NCBI GenBank assembly: GCA_036496385.1
Contig: DASXLD010000066.1
Span: forward strand, 33,883-97,882
Direction of reading: 5' to 3'
Length of the DNA stretch: 64,000 nt
Origin: Schlegelella_A sp036496385
Lineage (GTDB): Bacteria > Pseudomonadota > Gammaproteobacteria > Burkholderiales > Burkholderiaceae_C
Positions 8,342-16,600 of the stretch are shown piece by piece. The translations under genes and the position numbers were made by a program. Each line of letters opens with the position of its first letter. Within the stretch, counting starts at the first letter, position 1. The notes under the pieces are model-generated. The model had not been told where the DNA came from and ran no database searches. It saw only the letters and a program-made list of their open reading frames with translations.

Positions 8342-9613
8342 TCATGGCTTGCGTGGACCGAGTCCGAGGTCGACCCGCCACAGGCCATCGTTGGCGGCCG
8401 GGTGCGTGTCGGTCTCCGGCACGAGCCGGTTGTAGTAGACGAATGGCCCTTGCGCGGTGACGTAGTACTCCGGATCCAGCCGCACGCGAAACACCGACGT
8501 CTCGTTCGTCACCAAGCGCGCGTCCACACGCAGCGGATGGATGCCGCTGATCATGATCTGGTTCGGAATGGTGAGATCGAAGAACTTGAAACTGGAACTT
8601 GCTTCGGTGAAGACGTAGGACCGGCCGTTGTGCACGAAAGGCTCCGGGGAAAAGAAATACGGCAGCGCTGCGGGGCCCGTGATGGTCTTGATCACGGTCC
8701 ACCTCAGCACCTTGTCCGCGCCCGGAAGCTTGCGGTAGACGAGGATCTGCGTGCGGTCCTTCGCCATCGTGAGGAACACCAGTTCGTTGTTGAACTCGGG
8801 TGCGCGCCACATGAACACACCGGTCAAGTCGGTCGGGCTGGCGGTCAGCTGTTCGAGCACCCCGGTGTCGATGTCGTACATATAGATCTGCTTCACGCGA
8901 TCGCTCAACTGGCCCTGGAAAACGATGCTGTGGGTGCCGGGCACCCAGCGCCGGGCGTTGCCATCGGTCAGACCGCTGATCGGAAGCTCGTGCTCGGTGT
9001 TGATGTCGGACAGCTTGCGCCAGTACAACTTGCCCTTCGGCGCCGAGACGTAGTTGATATAGACGTCCGGATCGGACGGGTTCTTCGTCGCGTCCGGGGA
9101 TGCGCGGCCCGTTGCACCCGACAGGATGTTGATCGTCCAGGCGCCGTTGACCATCGTCGCGATGCCCACCACCGCGGTGCTGTCACTGTGTGGCTGGCCC
9201 GGGAGGAATTGCGTATAGACAAAGCCCGATCCGGACGCCGACTCGAACCACTCCGGGCCGTTCCCGTAGTCGGTCGGAGCGGTGGCGTTGGTGTCGAGCA
9301 GCAGGCCATGGCCGTCGTGGGGAATGAAGTTGCCGGTCTGGGAGTCGATCTGCGCAACCCAGAGGTTGTTGTCGGCATCCGAGAAGACGAAGCGCGCGTT
9401 CCTGGCGCCGAAGTTGCAGGTATCGCAGAGCACGCCGTCTCTGCCCGAGTCGTATTCGTTGTCGGGAATCGGAGCGCTCGTCACCTGCACTTCAGGCCCG
9501 GGCGACAGGCTCTGTGCGAACGACAGCGACGCCGCCATTCCGAGGATCGCCGACAAGCGCAACACTGCGCGCCCGGACAGCCAGCGGTCCATCGTTTTCG
9601 GAATCGCCCTCAT
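8342..9613 (-). CDS. exported protein, tandem paralogue B (TolB-like propeller suspected)
   Basis: A 423-residue paralogue of the neighbouring minus-strand gene, lying upstream of it in the transcription direction and separated by 35 bases, so they are probably one operon. Long blocks are nearly identical to copy A, for example PAALPYFFSPEPFVHNGRSY and the last 30 residues. The loop around SDRVKQIYMYD differs and is shorter. Its signal peptide has SGRAVLRL instead of SRRAVLRL, so the twin-arginine-like pair is lost. The start could be 9613 or the internal ATG at 9592; the former has AAGGA 11 bases upstream. Function unknown. Confidence 0.75.
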   Translation of the reverse strand: MRAIPKTMDRWLSGRAVLRLSAILGMAASLSFAQSLSPGPEVQVTSAPIPDNEYDSGRDGVLCDTCNFGARNARFVFSDADNNLWVAQIDSQTGNFIPHDGHGLLLDTNATAPTDYGNGPEWFESASGSGFVYTQFLPGQPHSDSTAVVGIATMVNGAWTINILSGATGRASPDATKNPSDPDVYINYVSAPKGKLYWRKLSDINTEHELPISGLTDGNARRWVPGTHSIVFQGQLSDRVKQIYMYDIDTGVLEQLTASPTDLTGVFMWRAPEFNNELVFLTMAKDRTQILVYRKLPGADKVLRWTVIKTITGPAALPYFFSPEPFVHNGRSYVFTEASSSFKFFDLTIPNQIMISGIHPLRVDARLVTNETSVFRVRLDPEYYVTAQGPFVYYNRLVPETDTHPAANDGLWRVDLGLGPRKP

Positions 9614-9914
9614 CTCGCATCCCGTCCTTGGCTTGCCCCGGGCATCCTAGCAAGATCATCTCCGCAGCGAGCCACCTCGAGCGGTCGGAACCGCTCGAAT
9701 CGGGGGGCTCAAGACCGGCGAGAACAAGAGTAGAAGGCGAACGCGCCGGCGCTGCTGAAGCCTCCGTCGCTCGGTCGCCGCGTGCCAGTGCTTCAACCGT
9801 GCGCGGCTGGCGGCCAGCAACGATTGATGGTGTACAAGGTGCCTCTGCCTTAGTCCTTGTCGGCGAGCGGGCAGTGCTTTCGAAGCCGAAATATCGAGGC
9901 TTGAACGGGTCCGG
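9614..9914. other. divergent intergenic region
   Basis: About 300 bases between the minus-strand paralogue pair and the plus-strand gene at 9915. I see no convincing gene here. It must hold the promoters for both directions, and it contains the inverted repeat at 9677-9698. Confidence 0.6.
9677..9698. promoter_or_regulatory. perfect inverted repeat, candidate operator
   Basis: A 9-base arm (TCGAGCGGT, 9677-9685) is followed by CGGA and the exact complement ACCGCTCGA (9690-9698). It lies about 65 bases upstream of the minus-strand operon and about 220 bases before the plus-strand gene. With no T tract it looks more like a binding site than a terminator. Confidence 0.4.
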
Positions 9915-11393
9915 ATGATGGGTGGCGGTCAAGCTGTCTCAAGCCGCCTGGGCATTCGCCCCGGGCTGCGTCGCGGCGACTTCCGGCGCGTCGCCCAGGG
10001 AGGCTTCGGCGACGGCCTGAATGCCTATGCGCATTCGATGGCCTGGTTCGACGGCCATCTCTATGTCGGCACCACTCGCGGCAACTTCCCCTTCATGAAG
10101 GCGCGGCTGCCGATCGGCATGGACGTCTGGCCGGTGGAGTGCCCCGAGGTCCCGTTCGACCTCGACATGCGCGCCGAGATCTGGCGCTACGCGCCGCTCG
10201 ACGACCGCTGGGAGCGCGTGTTCAAGGCGCCGACGATCATCGGCAGCCACGGCAGGCCGATCCCGCGCGAGCTCGGCCTGCGCGGCATGCTGGTCTACGA
10301 CGGCCGCGTCGATCAGCCGCCGGCGCTCTTCGTGACGACCTGGTCGCCCGCGCGCGGCCCGGGGCCGCTGGTGCTGCGCTCGGAGGACGGCCGGCACTTC
10401 GAACCGACCTGCGAGCCGGGTCTCACCGGCCTGCCGGTGACGACCATCCGCACCATCACCCAATTCAAGGGCCGGATGTTCACGACGCCGGCGGGTTCGC
10501 GCGGTGGCAATCCGAACGTCTCGGCGCACTCGGTCATCTACGAGACCAGCGACCCGGCGCGCGGCGGCTGGGAGCCGGTCTGCGAGTTCGGCTTCGGCGA
10601 TCCGAGCAACAAGACGATCTTCGAGATGGTCGGCTTCGGCGATCATCTCTACGTCGGCACCTTCAATCTCGAGGGCTACCAGGTCTGGCGCAGCACCTGC
10701 GAAGGCGAACGCCCATACGTCTTCGAGAAGGTGATCGACAAGGGTGCGTACCGCGGCCCGCTCAACCAGTGCGTCCTCAGCATGACGGTCTTCAAGGGTG
10801 CGCTCTACGTCGGCAGCGGCATCCAGGGCGGCGGCGTCGATACCCAGAATCGGATCGGCCCGGCGCCCCCGGAGCTGATCCGCATCCATCAGGACGGCAG
10901 CTGGGACCTGCTCGTCGGCGACAGCCGGGAGACGCCCGACGGACGCAAGGTCTGCCTGTCGGGCTATCTGCCGGGCTTCGAGAATTTCTTCAACGGCTAC
11001 TTCTGGCGCCTCTGCGAGCACGAGGGCTGGCTCTACCTCAGCACCTTCGAATGGAGCTCGATCCTCGGTTACGCCAATCGGAGGCGCTGGCCGGAGGCTT
11101 TCACGAACATCGTCAACCACGTCGATCCGCAGACCATCCTCGACAACCAGTCCGGCTTCGACCTCTACCGCAGCTACGACGGCGAGAACTGGGTGCCGGT
11201 CACGACCAATGGGATGGACAACCCCTACAACATGGGGCTGCGCACGATGGTGTCTTCGCCGTACGGACTCTTCCTCGGCACGGCCAATCCCTACGGACCG
11301 AAGATCATGCCCCTCGGCGGCGATCGCTACGTGCCCAATCCGCGCGGCGGTTGCGAGATCCACTTGGCGCGCCGGCGCGATCCCGCCGCATGA
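9915..11393 (+). CDS. propeller-like cytoplasmic protein, function unknown
   Basis: A 492-residue protein without a signal peptide. It shows repeated blade-like segments built on 'hLYVGT' strands: FDGHLYVGTTRG, FGDHLYVGTFNLEGYQVWRS, FKGALYVGSGIQGGG and EGWLYLSTFEWSSIL, each followed by an 'IWRY/VWRS' type strand. That suggests a kelch- or WD40-like beta-propeller. I do not recognise the family. The stop overlaps the start of the next esterase (ATGA), so the two are translationally coupled. No clear ribosome-binding site precedes the ATG-ATG start. Confidence 0.75.
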   Translation: MMGGGQAVSSRLGIRPGLRRGDFRRVAQGGFGDGLNAYAHSMAWFDGHLYVGTTRGNFPFMKARLPIGMDVWPVECPEVPFDLDMRAEIWRYAPLDDRWERVFKAPTIIGSHGRPIPRELGLRGMLVYDGRVDQPPALFVTTWSPARGPGPLVLRSEDGRHFEPTCEPGLTGLPVTTIRTITQFKGRMFTTPAGSRGGNPNVSAHSVIYETSDPARGGWEPVCEFGFGDPSNKTIFEMVGFGDHLYVGTFNLEGYQVWRSTCEGERPYVFEKVIDKGAYRGPLNQCVLSMTVFKGALYVGSGIQGGGVDTQNRIGPAPPELIRIHQDGSWDLLVGDSRETPDGRKVCLSGYLPGFENFFNGYFWRLCEHEGWLYLSTFEWSSILGYANRRRWPEAFTNIVNHVDPQTILDNQSGFDLYRSYDGENWVPVTTNGMDNPYNMGLRTMVSSPYGLFLGTANPYGPKIMPLGGDRYVPNPRGGCEIHLARRRDPAA

Positions 11394-12253
11394 GCGGTTG
11401 GCTCGGCGGCCTGGCCGCGCGAATCGGCGGCCGCTTTCGCCCGGACGTCGAGTTGCCTTCGGGCACCCGGCTCGAACGCGACCTCGCCTACGGCAGCGAC
11501 CCGGCCCAGCGGCTCGATCTCTATCTCCCGCCGGAGCCGACCGCCGGCCCCCTGATCGTGATCGTGGGCGGAGGAGCATGGTCACAGGGCGACAAGGCGG
11601 CGCCGGCAACGATGGCGGGCAAACTCGCGCACTGGCTGCCGACCGGGCGGAGCATCGCTTCCATCGGCTATCGCCGCCTGCCCGAGGCCGATCCGCTCGA
11701 GCAGGCCCGCGACGTCGCGCGAGCGCTCGCGTTCCTGCAGCGACGCCTGGCCGCCGAAGGCCACGCGCCACGCGACGCGTTTCTCGTCGGCCACTCGAGC
11801 GGCGCCCATCTGGTCGCACTGCTGGCCGCCGACATGAGCTCGGTCGCGATCGACGGCGTCGAGCCGTGGCTCGCCAGCGTCCTGATCGACAGCGCCGCAC
11901 TCGACGTCGTGGGCCTCATGGAAGGGCCGCACCTGCCGCTGCACGACCGGGCGTTCGGGTCGTCCGAGGCTGGCTGGCGGCACGCTTCGCCGTTGCATCG
12001 CCTGCGCGGCCAACCGGCGCCGATGCTGTTGGTGCATTCGAGCCGACGCCCGCTTGCCGGCGAGCAGGCGCGGGAGTTCGCGGCCGCGGTCGTGGCCATG
12101 GGAGGGCAGGCCGAAGTGCTGTCGATCGACCTTTCCCATGCCGATCTCAATGTCGGGCTAGGGCGCGATCCGGAGTACACCGCCTGCATCGATGCCTTTC
12201 TGCGCACGGTCGTCACCGGTTTCGACGCAGCCGCTCGGCCCTCAGGGTCTTGA
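11390..12253 (+). CDS. alpha/beta-hydrolase (BD-FAE-like esterase), paralogue 1
   Basis: A 287-residue cytoplasmic esterase/lipase-type hydrolase. The nucleophile elbow is GHSSGAH at about residue 133, and the catalytic His is probably in DLSHADLN near the C-terminus. The oxyanion motif, normally HGGAW, reads GGGAWSQGDK here, so the His is replaced by Gly. The start overlaps the upstream stop. It is a tandem paralogue of the next gene (shared LERDLAYGSDPAQRLDLYLP versus VDRDVAYGNDPAQRLDVYIP) but has no signal peptide. Substrate unknown. Confidence 0.85.
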   Translation: MSGWLGGLAARIGGRFRPDVELPSGTRLERDLAYGSDPAQRLDLYLPPEPTAGPLIVIVGGGAWSQGDKAAPATMAGKLAHWLPTGRSIASIGYRRLPEADPLEQARDVARALAFLQRRLAAEGHAPRDAFLVGHSSGAHLVALLAADMSSVAIDGVEPWLASVLIDSAALDVVGLMEGPHLPLHDRAFGSSEAGWRHASPLHRLRGQPAPMLLVHSSRRPLAGEQAREFAAAVVAMGGQAEVLSIDLSHADLNVGLGRDPEYTACIDAFLRTVVTGFDAAARPSGS

Positions 12254-12280
12254 GCGGCGCGATCGACGGAGCCTCCCACC

Positions 12281-13240
12281 ATGCAGCCACGCCGCGCCGC
12301 TGCCGTCCTCTCGCTCCTCGTCGTCGCCCTGCTGCACGAGGCGAGCGCCCAAACATTTTTCGAAGCGCTGAGGGCGCGTCGCGAAGCCCAGCAACAGTCC
12401 CAGCGCGACGGCGCGACACAGGCGGCCGACGGCCTCGACGCCGGCGAGGGCTCGGCCGGCAAGTTCGCCCTGCCGCCGGGCGCCCGCGTCGACCGTGACG
12501 TCGCTTACGGCAACGATCCCGCGCAACGCCTCGACGTCTACATCCCAGAGAAGGCCGCGCGGGCGCCGATCCTCCTCATGGTTCACGGCGGCGCCTGGAT
12601 GCTCGGCGACAAGGGCAACACGAACGTCGTGGCCAACAAGGTCGCGCATTGGCTGCCCAAGGGCTACATCGTGGCATCGATGAACTACCGCATGGCGCGG
12701 CCCCCGCAGCCGCTGGACCAGGCCGACGACGTGGCGCGCGCCCTCGCCTTCGTCGAGAAGCAGGCGACGACGTGGGGCGGAGACCCCGACCGACTCGTCC
12801 TCGTGGGGCATTCGTCTGGTGCCCATCTCGTCGCCTTGCTCGCGGCCGATCCGGGGATCGCCTCGCATCAAGGCGCCCGGCCCTGGCTCGGCACCATCGC
12901 CCTCGACAGCGCCGCGTTGAACGTCGTCGCCATCATGGAGAGCCGGCACCCTCGCTTCTACGACCGCGTGTTCGGCGACGATCGCACCCGCTGGATGCGC
13001 AGTTCGCCGTTTCACCGGCTCGGCGGACGGCCGGGGCCGTTGCTGCTGGTCTGCTCGAGCCGCCGTGAGGACTCGTGCAGCGCCGCGCGTGCCTTCGCCG
13101 ACAAGGCCGTCGCGGCAGGTGGGCGCGGAGAGGTCCTGCCCCTCGACTTGAATCACGGGCAGGTCAATGCCGAGCTGGGACGCTCGCCAAGCTACACCGC
13201 TGACGTCCAAGCGTTCCTGCAGTCGCTTGGACTTCCTTGA
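12281..13240 (+). CDS. exported alpha/beta-hydrolase (BD-FAE-like esterase), paralogue 2
   Basis: A 319-residue hydrolase with a signal peptide (AAAVLSLLVVALLHEASAQ), so it acts in the periplasm or outside. It keeps the canonical HGGAWMLGDKG oxyanion motif at about residue 107 and the GHSSGAH nucleophile elbow at about 180; DLNHGQVN supplies the likely catalytic His. It follows paralogue 1 by 27 bases. The pair resembles a duplication in which one copy stayed cytoplasmic and lost the oxyanion His. It could act on an ester made by the neighbouring synthase operon, but there is no direct evidence. Confidence 0.85.
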   Translation: MQPRRAAAVLSLLVVALLHEASAQTFFEALRARREAQQQSQRDGATQAADGLDAGEGSAGKFALPPGARVDRDVAYGNDPAQRLDVYIPEKAARAPILLMVHGGAWMLGDKGNTNVVANKVAHWLPKGYIVASMNYRMARPPQPLDQADDVARALAFVEKQATTWGGDPDRLVLVGHSSGAHLVALLAADPGIASHQGARPWLGTIALDSAALNVVAIMESRHPRFYDRVFGDDRTRWMRSSPFHRLGGRPGPLLLVCSSRREDSCSAARAFADKAVAAGGRGEVLPLDLNHGQVNAELGRSPSYTADVQAFLQSLGLP

Positions 13241-13667
13241 GGCGGGCTCATCCGACTTGTCGTTGGCGTCGACGTTGAACCGTGCCAATCCTCGGCTGCA
13301 ACCCCCGCGTTTGAAGGTGTCTGAAACCCTCGTCTCGAAGGTGCACGCAACGCAGGCGTGCTAATGTAAAGGCTACAAAGTTTCCGTTCGATTCGAGGCA
13401 AGAAGCGCGAATCGGAAGCCTGCCGCCTGGTGGCAAGCCAGGGGTAGACAGCATGTGCAGCGCGGTCTGACTCACGTCACGCCTGCCCAGTTCCACGGGA
13501 GGACGGCATGGAGGCAGCGCAGGGGCCCTGCGAGAAGTTGGTCCGTGGTCGCGGGCGCGCAATCGAGCCGCTTCACCTGTCGGTGTCTTGTCGTCGTGCA
13601 CCGACCGATCCGCCACCCGCCAGCTTCGAGGCACGCGGGTGAGCCGCACGGCCAGCAAGGCAACGCC
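13241..13667. other. leader region of the synthase operon
   Basis: A 427-base gap before the PKS/PUFA-like operon. The synthase reading frame stays open upstream to 13455, but that stretch has no family similarity and atypical residues (Arg/His/Cys rich), so I treat it as untranslated. It includes a locally AT-richer patch at 13363-13390 and an inverted repeat CGATTCG (13389-13395) / CGAATCG (13408-13414), a possible operator or leader hairpin. No confident -35/-10 pair can be called. Confidence 0.5.
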
Positions 13668-16600
13668 GTGGCGGACTTCATCACTTTTGTCTTTTCCCCT
13701 TCTGGGTATCGCGATGTCTCGCTCGCGATCGCCGGCTCACGGGCCGGCGCCGTCGGCGTCTTCGATGCCGAACTCGAGCCGCGGCTCGACTGCGTGCTCG
13801 AGGCACTCGATCGAATCGCCGCGCATGCGCGAGGCCCTTTCGGGCTCCGTCTCGGTTCGATAGCAGCAGGCACCGGCGAGGCGCTTGCGCCGCTCGTGCG
13901 GCGCGGCTTGGCCTGGCTGATCGTCGATCTCGAAGTCGCCAGCGAGCACGCCGACTTCGTGCGCGCGATGCGCGGGGCCGGCGCCAAGGTGCTTGCCGAG
14001 GTGCGGGCCTACCGTGCACTCGACGCCGATCGCGAGGCGCTCCTGAACGGCCTCCTCCTCAAGGGCAACGAGTCGGGCGGCTATGTCGGCGAGAGCAGCA
14101 GCTTCATCCTGCTGCAGCGATGGCTCGGAAGAACACGTCTGCCCCTCTATGTGCGCGGTGGGCTGACACCCCACGTCGCGGCGGCGTGCAGCGCGGTGGG
14201 CATCGCGGGCGGCGTCCTCGACGCCCAGTTGCTGCTGCTGGCGGAAGCGCGATTGCCGGAGGGCCTCCGCACACTGATCGGAAATCTCGCTGGCAGCGAG
14301 ACCGTGGCGGTGGGAGACGGCGAGCGCGGTGAGTACTTCCGCATCCTCGTGCGGCCGGGTCATGCCGTTGCGCGCGCATTCGTGGAGGAAGGTCAGGGTC
14401 TTGCATTCGCAGCGCTCAGGCCGCTGGTCCGAGCGCGCGCCCAAGGCTGGGACGATGCATCGCAGGGCCTGCTGCCCATCGGGCAGGACGTCTGTTTCGC
14501 GGCGCCATGGCGCGCGCAGTTCGGCCATGTCGCGGGAGTGGTACAGGCCATCGATCGCGCAGTGGAAGGTCATCTGCGGCTCGCAGCGGCACTCAAGCCC
14601 GTCTCCGAGGCCGCTCCGCTTGCGCAAGCTTTGCGCCTGCGATTCCCGATCGTGCAGGGGCCGATGACGCGCGTGTCCGACAGCGCCGCGTTCGCGTCCG
14701 CCATCGCCGACGGCGGCGCGCTGCCGATGGTCGCGTTCGCGTTGCTCAAGGGGCCCGCGCTCGAGAGCCTGCTCGCGTCGACGAAGAAGCTGCTCGGCGA
14801 CCGCCCGTGGGGCATCGGCCTGCTCGGCTTCGCGCCGCAGGCGCTGCTCGACGAGCAACTCGCCTGCGCCACGGCTTTCAAGCCCGACTACGCGATCATC
14901 GCCGGCGGCCGTCCCGACCAGGCAGTCCACCTCGAAGCCGGCGGCGTGCCGACGTTCCTGCACGTGCCCTCGGCAAACCTGATCCCGCTCTTCCTGCGCG
15001 AAGGCGCACGGCGCTTCATCTTCGAAGGCCGCGAATGCGGCGGCCACATCGGCCCGCTCAGCAGCTTCGTGCTGTGGAGTGCGATGGTCGACCGGCTCGT
15101 GGCCGAGATCCCGGCCGCCAAGGTAGCGCCAGGAGACATCGAGCTGCTGTTCGCCGGCGGTATCCACGACGCGTCCTCGTCGGCGATGCTGCAGGTGATG
15201 GTCGCGCCGCTGGCGGCACTCGGCGTCAAGGTCGGCATCCTCATGGGAAGCGCCTACCTGTTCACGCGCGAGATCGTGGCCACCGGAGCCGTGGTGCCGC
15301 AGTTCCAGCAGGAGGCGGTCGATTGCGAGCGCACCGTCAACCTCGAGTCGGGCCCTGGCCACGCGAGTCGCTGCGCCTACACGCCGTTCGCCGCCGAGTT
15401 CTTCCGCACCCGCCTCGAGCATCGGGCGCGCAAGATCCCCGCCGACGACAGCCGGCGCGAGCTCGACGATCTCATCCTCGGGCGCCTGCGGATCGCGTCC
15501 AAGGGGCGCGCGCGGCGCGGCCCGAACGGGGCACTCGGAGCACTCGACACGGCTGCGCAACGAGACGCGGGCATGTACATGCTCGGGCAGGTCGCAACGC
15601 TGCGCAGCGAGCTGACCGACATCGCGTCGCTGCACCGCCAAGTCACCGTCGACGCCGCCGCCTTGCTCGAAAACCGCCTCGCCGAGCATGCCCCGGAGGC
15701 CGACCGTGCGGCGGCGCCCGTCGACATCGCCATCGTCGGCATCGGCGTGGCGCTGCCCAAGGCGAGCAGCACTGAGGAGTACTGGGCGAACATCCTCGAC
15801 AAGGTCGACGCGATCACCGAGATCCCATCGCACCGCTGGGACTGGCGCCTGTACTACGACGCCGACCGCAACGCCAAGGACCGCATCTACTCGAAGTGGG
15901 GCGGCTTCCTCGACGACATGGCGTTCGACCCGACGCGCTACGGCATGCCGCCGAAGTCGATCGAATCGGTCGATCCGATGCAGCTCATGGCGCTCGAGGT
16001 GGCCTCGCGCACGCTCGAGGATGCCGGCTACGGCGATCGGCACTTCGACCGCGAGCGCGCCTCGGTGATCGTCGGCGCGAGCGGCGGCACGGGCGACGTC
16101 GGCTCGCAGTACGGCCTGCGCGCGGAGCTGCCGCGCTTCAGCGGGCAGCTGCCCGGCGACGTGGCTGATCGGCTGCCCGAATGGACCGAGGACTCGTTCG
16201 CCGGCATCCTCCTCAACGTCATCGCCGGGCGCATCGCCAACCGCCTCAACTTCGGCGGCGTCAACTTCACCACCGACGCCGCCTGTGCGTCGTCGCTCGC
16301 CGCGGTCTACCAGGGCGTCACCGAGCTCACCGGTGGCCGCAGCGATCTCGTGATCGCGGGCGGCGTCGACACGGTGCAGGGGCCGTTCGGCTATCTCTGC
16401 TTCAGCAAGACGCAGGCACTGTCGCCGCGCGGCCGATGCTCCACCTTCGACCAGTCGGCGGACGGCATCGTCATCTCCGAGGGGATCGCGATGATCGCGC
16501 TGAAGCGCCTCGCGGACGCAGAGCGCGATGGCGATCGCATCTACGCGGTGATCAAAGGCGTCGGCGGGAGCAGCGACGGCAAGGCCAAGGGCTTGACCGC

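Noticed and set aside
13455..13667. N-terminal extension of the first synthase
   Set aside because: The 71 extra codons have no family similarity and odd composition; the GTG at 13668 has a ribosome-binding site and starts the conserved barrel.
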